Source: UBA7803 sp041608775 | GTDB lineage: Bacteria; Pseudomonadota; Gammaproteobacteria; Pseudomonadales; Azotimanducaceae | Reading direction: 5' to 3' | NCBI GenBank assembly: GCA_041608775.1 | Contig: JBFISC010000088.1 | Span: 1 to 13,492, forward strand | Length of the DNA stretch: 13,492 nucleotides | In this document: one piece after another, positions 1 to 6,912 of the stretch | How the letters are laid out: the number at the start of each line of letters is the position of its first letter | How positions within the stretch are numbered: position 1 is the first letter of the stretch | Notes under the pieces: model-generated | Databases searched by the model: none | Seen by the model: only the letters and a program-made list of their open reading frames with translations | Told to the model about the DNA's origin: nothing | Program-made: the position numbers and the translations under genes

Positions 1-319
1 CCGCGGGGACCTGCTCGACGATGGTTGCCTGCGGTCCCGCAGCGACGGCGGACATCTCGGGCCCCTGGGGCGCGCCGGTGAGCGTGGGCGTGATGTCCCG
101 GCCGCGATGGTGGCCGCGGCGCTGGCGGCGGGCGGTGGCGATGAGACCGAGCAGGCCCGCCGTGGCGATGGCAACAAACACCCAGAATGGGCGCACGGGG
201 ACCACCAGATCCAGCGCAGGCAGCGCCAGGACCTCGTCGGTCCTGCCGCTCCAGATGGCGAGAATCGCCGTGACGGTCACCAGCGCCACCAGTCCTGGTC
301 GCGCCTCTAAGTGTCTCAT
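1..319 (-). CDS. Unrecognised small membrane protein, N-terminal part
   Basis: The minus strand is open from an ATG at 319 to the window edge (106 codons), so the C-terminus is missing. The translation starts MRHLEARPGLVALVTV. Two hydrophobic segments are visible, at about residues 9-23 and 45-63. A basic stretch follows (RRQRRGHHRGR, 64-74), then a Pro/Ala/Gly-rich, polar region, suggesting an inner-membrane hairpin with the tail in the cytoplasm. The SD is weak (GGCGGAAA about 11 nt before the ATG). It diverges from yjbQ with 64 bp between the two starts. I do not recognise a family and infer no function. The hydrophobic pattern and the lack of stops favour a real gene over a shadow; the start is less certain. 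Confidence 0.6.
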   Translation of the reverse strand, partial: MRHLEARPGLVALVTVTAILAIWSGRTDEVLALPALDLVVPVRPFWVFVAIATAGLLGLIATARRQRRGHHRGRDITPTLTGAPQGPEMSAVAAGPQATIVEQVPA

Positions 320-326
320 CTTGCTG

Positions 327-356
327 TTGTTTCCGCCGCGTGGCGATGGCTATGCT
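327..356 (+). promoter_or_regulatory. Candidate sigma70 promoter of yjbQ
   Basis: A -35 box TTGTTT (327-332), an 18-bp spacer and a -10 box TATGCT (351-356) place a start near 363, about 20 nt before the yjbQ ATG. Both boxes are imperfect, so this is a weak-to-moderate prediction. Confidence 0.4.
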
Positions 357-383
357 TGGCGCAACGCCCGCGCAAGGTCGTCC

Positions 384-774
<391 letters not shown>

Positions 775-797
<23 letters not shown>

Positions 798-1191
798 GTT
801 CCTCCATCCAGCGCCGGTGCCCGTCGGGATCGAGGATGATGGAGGCGAAGTACAGCAGCATGTCGCGATGGTTGGGGGCCAGCCGGGTCTCCTTCATGGC
901 CCGCTCGCCGTCCTTGCTGTCCAGGTAGCGAAAGCACGTGGTCAGCGATTCCCCGCGCCCGAGCACCGATTCGATGCGCTGGTTCAGCAGGTCGTGCACG
1001 GGCTCCAGCAGCGCCTCGCCGATGCCGGCTTCCGCCGGATCGAGGACGAGATTCACCCAGAGCGTACAGATCAGGATGCGGTAGACGTCCTTGTCGACGA
1101 AGCGGTCGGCGATGGCTGCGCGTTCGGTCAGTTCGTCGAGCACCGGCTCGAGCTGCGCTTGGAGCTGGGCTGGCAGATGGGGATCCGGCAT
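775..1191 (-). CDS. Unrecognised helical cytoplasmic protein
   Basis: A 138-aa ORF begins MPDPHLPAQLQAQLEP, 27 nt after the stop of the ferritin-like gene on the same strand, so the two are probably co-transcribed. It looks mostly helical, with a hydrophobic stretch VYRILICTLWVNLVL (36-50) that is too mixed to be a clear membrane segment, a Cys at 86, and a conserved-looking C-terminal block around LLYFASIILDPDGHRRWMEE. There is no signal peptide. A GGGAAG motif lies about 14 nt before the ATG, so the SD is weak; no better in-frame start exists. The 3' end runs 23 nt into the convergent yjbQ gene. I do not recognise the family. The amino-acid composition looks like a real protein, unlike the Arg/Pro/Ser-rich frames overlapping it. 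Confidence 0.75.
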
Positions 1192-1218
1192 GAGACCGCG
1201 GCAGACTTCCCGGCGCCC

Positions 1219-1779
1219 TCAGCGGCGCAGTTGCTTGAGATCCTCCAGGGTCCGTGACAGCCGATCGATGCGTTCGGCGATGTCGGCCAGCAGCGAATCG
1301 TCGTCGCCGCGATCGCCGTTCGCATCGGCGGCCCGGGACTGAACCCGCGTGCACGCCGCCCGCAGCCGGCGCTCGCTGTCACGCTCCTCGGCGACGAAAC
1401 GACCCAGCAGCGCCCCGGTTTGGGGGTCGATGCTGTGATCGTCGAACACCCGGGCGAGCGGATCGGACTTGCCATCGTCGGCGACGCCGTAGCCCAGCAC
1501 GCGACGGAATTTCTCGGCGTCGGTCGCCGCCGACCGGGCAAAGGCCAGGGACTGCTCGAATTCCGGGTTGGCGGATTCCCTGACGCCGAAACCGAGCTCG
1601 CACAGGCGCTTGGTGAAGGCGGCCGCGTGCTCCTGCTCGCGGATGGCCACCGTGTTCAGGACGCTCTGCAGCTCCGGGTCGCGGGTGGTTTCGCACCAGG
1701 CGCTCAGCACCGCGTGGCCGCGCCGCTCGCCCACGGCGATGGCGTTCAGCAGGCCGAGATATGTGGGCTTGTCGCTCAT
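1219..1779 (-). CDS. Ferritin-like (di-iron four-helix bundle) domain protein
   Basis: The 186-aa product looks like a rubrerythrin/ferritin-like helical bundle. Candidate metal ligands are Glu18 (GERRGHAVLSAW), Glu48/Glu50 with His51 in REQEHAAAF, and Glu131/Glu132 in EERDSERRL near the third or fourth helix. The 'EQEH' helix is typical of ferritin-like proteins. A C-terminal segment (about 162-184, LLADIAERIDRLSRTLEDLKQL) has a heptad-like pattern and may form a coiled coil. There is no signal peptide, so it should be cytoplasmic. It begins a probable two-gene unit with the hypothetical gene at 775-1191 and has its own promoter (1807-1835). The full set of four helices with a complete EXXH pair each is not visible, so metal binding is inferred. 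Oxidative-stress or iron roles are possible but unproven. Confidence 0.75.
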   Translation of the reverse strand: MSDKPTYLGLLNAIAVGERRGHAVLSAWCETTRDPELQSVLNTVAIREQEHAAAFTKRLCELGFGVRESANPEFEQSLAFARSAATDAEKFRRVLGYGVADDGKSDPLARVFDDHSIDPQTGALLGRFVAEERDSERRLRAACTRVQSRAADANGDRGDDDSLLADIAERIDRLSRTLEDLKQLRR

Positions 1780-1806
1780 CGGTTAGTCCGCCGGATGTGG
1801 CTGGCC

Positions 1807-1835
1807 AGTGTAAGAAACCGCGGCGCGGCGGACAA
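1807..1835 (-). promoter_or_regulatory. Sigma70 promoter of the ferritin-like gene
   Basis: On the minus strand, TTGTCC (1835-1830), exactly 17 bp, then TACACT (1812-1807). Transcription would start near 1800, about 20 nt before the ATG at 1779. Both boxes are good matches, and the position between divergent genes supports it. Confidence 0.6.
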
Positions 1836-1842
1836 CGTTCAT

Positions 1843-1871
1843 TTGCAACGCCCCCGGGGTGTCAGTAATTT
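1843..1871 (+). promoter_or_regulatory. Sigma70 promoter of the acyl-CoA dehydrogenase operon
   Basis: TTGCAA (1843-1848), a 17-bp spacer, then TAATTT (1866-1871). The start would be near 1878, just before the ATG at 1894. It lies back to back with the promoter of the ferritin-like gene, their -35 boxes only seven bases apart, so one bound regulator could affect both. Confidence 0.55.
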
Positions 1872-1893
1872 AGCCCGTCCACTCGCCATCGGG

Positions 1894-3048
1894 ATGCGCC
1901 CGACCGTGCTTCAGTTCGACCGAATCACGCTACCGGAGGAGACCGAAGCGCTGCGCGTGGAGGTTCGGCAGTTCCTGCAGGACAACGCCGAGCATCTGTC
2001 GCGGCCGAACTCGGACTTCACCACCGGCCACGACCCCGCGTTCTCCCGCAAGCTCGGGCAGCGGGGCTGGATCGGCATGACCTGGCCGAAGCGCTACGGC
2101 GGCGGCGAGCGCAGCTTCTTCGACCGCTATGTGGTCACCGAGGAGCTGCTGGCTGCGGGCGCGCCGGTCAGCGCCCACTGGATCGCCGACCGGCAGAGCG
2201 GCAACCTGATTCTCAGCGTCGGCAGCGAGGCTCAGCGGGAGCGCTACCTGCCGCCCATCGCCCGGGGAGAGAGCTACTTCTCCATCGGCATGAGCGAGCC
2301 GAACTCCGGCTCGGACCTCGCTTCGGTGCGCACCCGGGCGGAACGGGTCGAGGGCGGCTGGCTGATCAACGGAACCAAGCTGTGGTCCACGGACGCCCAC
2401 CGTAACCACTTCATGATCGCGCTGGTGCGCACCGAGCCGCCGTCGGACAACCGGCATGCGGGCCTGTCGCAGATCATCATCGACCTGCGCGAGGACGGCG
2501 CGGTGATCCGACCGATCCGCAATATGGCCGGTGGCGAGGATTTCAACGAGGTCGTGTTCGAGGACGTGCTGGTGCCGGAGGACCGGGTCGTTGGCGAGCC
2601 CGGCAACGGCTGGCAGCAGGTGACCGGAGAGCTGGCCTACGAACGCAGCGGCCCGGAGCGCTTTCTGTCCGCGTTCCGCGTGTTCGTGGAGCTGGTCCGG
2701 GTGGCCGCTGAGCGCGGGGACCCGGCCCTGGAGGCTGCCGTCGGCCGGCTCGCCGCCCACGTCGCCACGCTCCGGCGCATGTCCATTTCCGTGGCCGGGA
2801 TGCTCGAACAGGGCAAGAGCCCGGAGGTTGAAGCGGCGCTGGTCAAGGCGGTGGGAAACGATTTCGAGAAGCTGCTGCCGGAGGTCGCGCGCCTCGCGAC
2901 CGACGACGCCATCGCGGCGATGCCCAGGCTCGACGGTTTCCGGGAGGCGCTGGCGGACACGCTGCTGCTGTCGCCCTCTTTCACGATTCGTGGCGGCACC
3001 CGGGAAATCCTCCGCGGCGTGATCGCCCGCGGGCTGGGGTTGCGCTGA
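1894..3048 (+). CDS. Acyl-CoA dehydrogenase, catalytic (alpha) subunit, FadE-like
   Basis: This 384-aa protein is a full-length acyl-CoA dehydrogenase. Visible signatures are GWIGMTWPKRYGG (58-70), the FAD/substrate motif IGMSEPNSGSDLASVRT (131-147), NGTKLWST (159-166), FEDVLVPEDRVVG (222-234), and the C-terminal GGTREILRGVIARGLGL (367-383). Glu250 in AYERSGPER occupies the helix-G position used as catalytic base in IVD-like enzymes and in the alpha subunits of actinobacterial FadE26/FadE27-type heterotetramers. It oxidises an acyl-CoA to the 2-enoyl-CoA using FAD, passing electrons to ETF. The ATG at 1894 fits the promoter; GTG at 1906 is an alternative, and neither has a strong SD. Its stop overlaps the ATG of the next subunit by one base (TGATG), which implies coupled, stoichiometric synthesis. 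The substrate cannot be read from sequence. Confidence 0.93.
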   Translation: MRPTVLQFDRITLPEETEALRVEVRQFLQDNAEHLSRPNSDFTTGHDPAFSRKLGQRGWIGMTWPKRYGGGERSFFDRYVVTEELLAAGAPVSAHWIADRQSGNLILSVGSEAQRERYLPPIARGESYFSIGMSEPNSGSDLASVRTRAERVEGGWLINGTKLWSTDAHRNHFMIALVRTEPPSDNRHAGLSQIIIDLREDGAVIRPIRNMAGGEDFNEVVFEDVLVPEDRVVGEPGNGWQQVTGELAYERSGPERFLSAFRVFVELVRVAAERGDPALEAAVGRLAAHVATLRRMSISVAGMLEQGKSPEVEAALVKAVGNDFEKLLPEVARLATDDAIAAMPRLDGFREALADTLLLSPSFTIRGGTREILRGVIARGLGLR

Positions 3049-4010
3049 TGAGCGATTCGATGCTGACCGACGCGGCGGGGCGAATCTTCGCCGACCTGTG
3101 CGACAAGGCACTGCTCGATGCCGCGGAGCGCGGTGAGTTCCCGGCGGCGCTGTGGCGGGCCCTGGAGGGCAACGGTTTTCATCAGCTGGCGATGCCGGAC
3201 AGCGGCGGCACGCTGGCTGACGCGTTCGCCTTGATCGGCCTGGGCGGACGCTGGGGCGTTCCCGTGCCGCTGGCGGAGGTGCTTCTCGCCAACCGCTGGA
3301 TCGGCGGCAGCGATCGCCTTGCCACCATTGGTCAGGTGTTGGACGGACGCATCGTCGAAGCGCCCTGGGGGCGTCGTGCCGACCTGGTGCTCGGGCTCGA
3401 CGCAGACCGGAGCGCCTACGTGCTGGTGGCGCGTGACCGTGAGGCTGGCGCCCCGCTGGAATCGGGACGGAACATGGCAGGCGAGGCCCGGGATGCGCTG
3501 GCGATCCCGGCCGGTGCCGAATGGGTTACCCTCACGGAGCCCGCCCATGCCTACCTCGCGCTCGCCCGCGCTGTGGCCATGGCCGGCTGTCTCGGACGCA
3601 TACTCGACCTGAGCCTGCAGTATGCCAACGAGCGCGAGCAGTTCGGCCGTCCCATCGCCCGGTTCCAGGCCATTCAGCACAACCTGGCGGTGATGGCGGG
3701 CGAGGTGGCAGCCGCCGGGCGCGCGGCGGACGCCGCCGTAGACGCCCTGGACGGCGACCGTTTCGAGCTGGAAGTGGCGGTGGCCAAGGCGCGGGTCGGC
3801 GAGGCCGCCGGGGTGGTGGCCGAGATCGCGCATCAGGTCCATGGCGCCATGGGATATACCCACGAGCACCAGCTGCATCACTTCACCCGACGGGTCTGGG
3901 CCTGGCGGGACGAGTACGGGAACGAGACCTACTGGCAGCGCCGCCTCGGCCGGCACCTGATCCGTACCGGCGCGGACGGCCTGTGGCCGTTGCTCGCGAC
4001 CCGTGGCTGA
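3048..4010 (+). CDS. Acyl-CoA dehydrogenase, short (beta) partner subunit
   Basis: This 320-aa protein is shorter than the usual 380 or so. The N-terminal helical domain is present and the middle beta-domain is eroded: the SEPxxGSD motif is absent. The C-terminal helical domain is well conserved, with QYANEREQFGRPIARFQAIQH (191-211) and QVHGAMGYTHEH (263-274), both FAD/dimer-interface motifs. This pattern, directly after a full-length acyl-CoA dehydrogenase, matches the small subunits of alpha2beta2 enzymes such as Mycobacterium FadE27 or FadE29, which bind FAD only at the interface with the larger partner. The start codon shares its A with the upstream stop (TGATG). An independent enzyme is unlikely because substrate-domain motifs are lost. 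The end overlaps the next gene by eight bases. The substrate is unknown; large ring-bearing or branched acyl-CoAs are typical for this enzyme type. Confidence 0.88.
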   Translation: MSDSMLTDAAGRIFADLCDKALLDAAERGEFPAALWRALEGNGFHQLAMPDSGGTLADAFALIGLGGRWGVPVPLAEVLLANRWIGGSDRLATIGQVLDGRIVEAPWGRRADLVLGLDADRSAYVLVARDREAGAPLESGRNMAGEARDALAIPAGAEWVTLTEPAHAYLALARAVAMAGCLGRILDLSLQYANEREQFGRPIARFQAIQHNLAVMAGEVAAAGRAADAAVDALDGDRFELEVAVAKARVGEAAGVVAEIAHQVHGAMGYTHEHQLHHFTRRVWAWRDEYGNETYWQRRLGRHLIRTGADGLWPLLATRG

Positions 4011-5004
4011 GCACCGTCGGGTCGCGGATTTCCCGGACCGACCGCCGCCGCCGCTGCCGCTCGCCATCAGCCAGTGCCTGCTCGGCAGCGAGGTGCGCTA
4101 CGACGGCAGCGGCGCGCGTTCCTCGTACCCCCATGCGGCGCTGAGCGGGCTGTTCGAGTACCGGGGCATCTGTCCGGAGGTGGGGATCGGGCTGGGAACG
4201 CCGCGCGACCCGGTCCGGCTGGTCGGGGACCCGGACGCTCCCCGGGTGGTTGGCGTCAAGGATCCGAGCGTCGACGTCACGGACGCGCTGGCGAGGTATG
4301 GACGGATCCAGGCCGGTGGTCTGGAGGATGTCGTCGGCTACGTGTTCATGAAAGGCTCGCCGAGCTGCGGGCTGTTCAGGGTCAAGGTGTATCCCCACGA
4401 CGGTGACGGTCGGGTAACCGGCGCGCCGAGCCTGCGTGGTCGCGGCGCTTTCGCCGCCGCCGTGACGGCGGCACGGCCGAGCCTGCCGGTAGAGGAGAAC
4501 GGCCGGCTGCACGATCCGGTGCTGCGAGAGAACTTCGTCACCCGCGCCTTCGCCTACGCCCACTGGCAGGCGCTCCGCCGGCGCGGTCTGAGCGCCGGCC
4601 GGCTGGTGGAGTTTCACAGCCGCTACAAGTACCTGCTCATGGCGCACAGCGTGCCCCACTACCAGCGCGTCGGGCGGCTGCTGGCGGACCTGAAGCACGA
4701 CCTCGAAGAGAAGGCGGCGAGGTATCTCGATCTGTTCATGGCGGGGCTGGCGAGGCCAGCCGGCCGGCGGGGTCATGCCAACGTGCTATCGCACCTGCAG
4801 GGCTACTTCAAGCGACGCCTGGACAGCGCGACGCGCCAGGAGCTGGAGGCACTGATCCACAGCTACCGGCGTGGCGAGGTGCCGCTGCTGGCGCCGATCA
4901 CGCTGCTCAAGCATCACCTGCGGCGGCATCCGGACGAGTACGTGGCGCATCAGGTCTATCTGGATCCTCATCCGGGCTACAGCGGCCTGCGTCGGCCGCT
5001 GTAG
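4003..5004 (+). CDS. DUF523-DUF1722 fusion protein (TudS-like Fe-S desulfidase domain plus YbgA domain)
   Basis: The 333-aa protein has two domains. Residues about 20-160 are DUF523 (ISQCLLGSEVRYDG, GICPEVGIGLGTPR, KGSPSCG); the three conserved cysteines are Cys25, Cys57 and Cys122. In the DUF523 enzyme TudS, a 2-thiouracil desulfidase, three such cysteines hold a [4Fe-4S] cluster with an open site that takes the sulfur. Residues about 180-320 are DUF1722/YbgA (LVEFHSRYKYLLMAHS, YFKRRLDSATRQELEALIHSYRRGEVPLLAPITLLKHHLRRHP), of unknown function. The start is GTG at 4003, overlapping the dehydrogenase stop by eight bases with no clear SD, so translation is probably coupled. E. coli ybgA encodes the second domain alone, next to the photolyase gene; no photolyase is seen here. 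Sulfur removal from thiolated nucleobases is the best hypothesis, not a demonstrated role. Confidence 0.9.
   Translation: MAEHRRVADFPDRPPPPLPLAISQCLLGSEVRYDGSGARSSYPHAALSGLFEYRGICPEVGIGLGTPRDPVRLVGDPDAPRVVGVKDPSVDVTDALARYGRIQAGGLEDVVGYVFMKGSPSCGLFRVKVYPHDGDGRVTGAPSLRGRGAFAAAVTAARPSLPVEENGRLHDPVLRENFVTRAFAYAHWQALRRRGLSAGRLVEFHSRYKYLLMAHSVPHYQRVGRLLADLKHDLEEKAARYLDLFMAGLARPAGRRGHANVLSHLQGYFKRRLDSATRQELEALIHSYRRGEVPLLAPITLLKHHLRRHPDEYVAHQVYLDPHPGYSGLRRPL
4981..5000. repeat. 7-bp inverted repeat at the end of the DUF523-DUF1722 gene
   Basis: AGCGGCC, a six-base loop, then GGCCGCT, inside the last codons of the gene and 23 bases before the convergent exporter stop. There is no T-run on either strand, so it is not a standard intrinsic terminator. 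It may still form an RNA hairpin between the two convergent transcripts. Confidence 0.4.
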
Positions 5005-5022
5005 CCGCTGCCCCGGCAAGTC

Positions 5023-6912
5023 TCAGGCGGGCACGCCATCGTCGGCGGGCCCGAGCGCAGCGCTCGAGGCCTGCAGGCTCTGCTGCCGGTAGAGTTGGAA
5101 GTAATGGCCGCGCGCGGCCATCAGCTCGCCATGGCTGCCGGACTCGGTGATCCGCCCGTCCTCCACCACCACGATCCGGTGCGCGTTGCGGATGGTGGAG
5201 AGGCGGTGGGCGATGACGAATGCGATCCGACCGGCAAGCACGTTTGCCAGGCCCCGCTGGATCCGCTGCTCGGTCTCGGTGTCCACCGAGGAGGTGGCTT
5301 CGTCCATCACCAGGATCTGCGGGTCCGCCAGGATCGCCCGGGCAAACGAAATCAGCTGCTTCTGGCCGGCAGAGAGACGCCCGCCGCCTTCGCCTACCTC
5401 CGTAGCGTAGCCATGCTCCAGCTGCATCACGAAGTCGTGGGCGCCCGCGAGCTTCGCGGCGTGTCGCACATCCGCCTCAGTGGCGTCGAGCCGCCCGTAG
5501 CGGATGTTGTCGAGAATGCTGCCGCTGAAGACGTGGGCGTTCTGCAGCACCATGCCCAGGTTCGACTGCAGCCAGTGAAGGCTGCGGGCGCGATAGTCGA
5601 CGCCGTCGATCAGCACCTCCCCGGCGCTGGGCTCGTAGAACCGGCAGATCAGGTTCACCAGCGTGCTCTTGCCCCCGCCGGTGGGCCCGACGATGGCAAT
5701 GGTCTCTCCGCGCCTGACGCTCAGGCTGACGTCGCGGAGCACCGGTCTCGCCGGGTCGTAGGCGAAGCTCACGTGGCGGAGCTCGATGCGCTCGATCTGC
5801 GCTTCACCGCCGTCTTCGGCGAAGCGGGCGCTCGCCGGGTTCTGCCCGCGGGCGATCACCGCGTCGCGCACGGCGGCGGAATCCTGGATCTCCGGCTCCG
5901 CCTCGATCAGGCTGAGGATCCGTTCGGCCGAGGCCTGGGCCATCTGCATCTCGGCAAACCAGTGTCCGAGCTGCTCCACCGGATCGAAGAAGTGCCGGGT
6001 GTAGGCCATGAACGCGACCAGGGTGCCCGCGCTGATGGCGCCTCCGAGCAGATCGAACCCGCCGATGGCGAGCGCGAGACCCGTGGCGAGACTCGCGAGG
6101 GTGATCACAATGGGCACGTAGATGGCAGCCTGGGTCAGGTTCAGCACCGACGAGCCGTACATCGTGCCGGTGAGGCGGCCGAACTCGTCCTGATTGGCCT
6201 GCTCGCGCACGAACGCCTTGCTCGTCAGCACCCCCATGATGGCCTCGTTGTACGAGGCCGTGATCCGGGAGTTGGTGGCGCGCACCCGTCGCGCGCTCTT
6301 CAGGATCCGTCGCTGAAAGCGCGCCGACACCCAGGCCAGAACCGGGATGATGGCAAGCACGACCAGCGCCAGCTTGGGGTTCATCACCAGCATGGCGGTG
6401 GCAATGCCGAGCATCATGGTGCTCCCCCAGACGAGATCCAGAAAACCCCAGGCGAGGATGTTCGAGAGTCGTTCGCAGTCCGATGTCATGCGCGCCATCA
6501 GCCAGCCTACCGGGCGGTAGTCGTAGAACGAGAACGACAGTCGCTGCAGATTCTCGAACCCGTCCCTGCGGATATCATGACTGACGTGGGTGCGGATCTT
6601 TCCCCCCAGCCAGATGAAGGTGCCGATGGCGCACGCGAGGATCACCGTGCAGCCGAGGTAGGCCAGCATCCAGGGCAGCAGCCGGGCGTCGAGCCCGTTG
6701 GCGGCCACGTTATCGACCACACCGCGGGTGATCAGGGGGTAGCTCACCTCCACGCAGGCGGTGATGAACGCGCAGCTGCCGAGGCCGATGAGCTCCCGCG
6801 GATAGCGGGCGGCGTAGCCGAACAGCTTCTTCCACAGATCGGTTCTGACCTGAGCCGCCAGGGCCTCGTCATCGAAGCCGTCGTCGTAGTTCTCGTCGTC
6901 GTAGTTATCCAC
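5023..6912 (-). CDS. Heterodimeric ABC exporter, consensus-ATPase subunit (MdlB-like)
   Basis: This 629-aa half-transporter has a type-I exporter membrane domain with six segments (about 41-315) and one nucleotide-binding domain: Walker A GPTGGGKST (409-417), Q-loop Gln457, signature LSAGQ (513-517), Walker B ILVMDE (533-538) with catalytic Glu538, and H-loop His569. The signature has Ala for the first Gly. The first 25 residues are very acidic (DNYDDENYDDGFDDE). The GTG at 6912 is chosen because GGAGGAG (6926-6920) stands seven bases upstream and because it overlaps the stop of the partner gene by eight bases (GTGGATAA); the frame is open further upstream, but that part lies inside the partner. 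It should pair with the 615-aa partner to export drugs, lipids or peptides; the substrate is not predictable. E. coli MdlB and B. subtilis BmrCD-type subunits are the relatives I recognise. Confidence 0.93.
   Translation of the reverse strand: MDNYDDENYDDGFDDEALAAQVRTDLWKKLFGYAARYPRELIGLGSCAFITACVEVSYPLITRGVVDNVAANGLDARLLPWMLAYLGCTVILACAIGTFIWLGGKIRTHVSHDIRRDGFENLQRLSFSFYDYRPVGWLMARMTSDCERLSNILAWGFLDLVWGSTMMLGIATAMLVMNPKLALVVLAIIPVLAWVSARFQRRILKSARRVRATNSRITASYNEAIMGVLTSKAFVREQANQDEFGRLTGTMYGSSVLNLTQAAIYVPIVITLASLATGLALAIGGFDLLGGAISAGTLVAFMAYTRHFFDPVEQLGHWFAEMQMAQASAERILSLIEAEPEIQDSAAVRDAVIARGQNPASARFAEDGGEAQIERIELRHVSFAYDPARPVLRDVSLSVRRGETIAIVGPTGGGKSTLVNLICRFYEPSAGEVLIDGVDYRARSLHWLQSNLGMVLQNAHVFSGSILDNIRYGRLDATEADVRHAAKLAGAHDFVMQLEHGYATEVGEGGGRLSAGQKQLISFARAILADPQILVMDEATSSVDTETEQRIQRGLANVLAGRIAFVIAHRLSTIRNAHRIVVVEDGRITESGSHGELMAARGHYFQLYRQQSLQASSAALGPADDGVPA
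6877..6906 (-). repeat. Two tandem 15-bp units encoding NYDDE/NYDDG
   Basis: Two adjacent 15-bp units (6906-6892 and 6891-6877 on the minus strand) agree at 13 of 15 positions and encode Asn-Tyr-Asp-Asp-Glu then Asn-Tyr-Asp-Asp-Gly at residues 3-12 of the exporter subunit. This suggests a local duplication that lengthened the acidic N-terminal tail. Confidence 0.7.

Noticed and set aside
21..383. N-terminal extension of yjbQ in the same frame
   Set aside because: The extra 121 codons are Arg/Ser-rich, unlike the family, and overlap the minus-strand membrane protein. The ATG at 384 has an SD and gives the normal length.
1836..1850. CGTT-N7-AACG inverted repeat as a TetR/FadR-type operator over the dehydrogenase -35 box
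   Set aside because: Only four bases per half-site match, and the spacing fits no operator consensus I know.
2637..4067. 476-codon minus-strand ORF opposite the acyl-CoA dehydrogenase genes
   Set aside because: The plus strand encodes both dehydrogenase subunits with clear motifs; this is a shadow frame.
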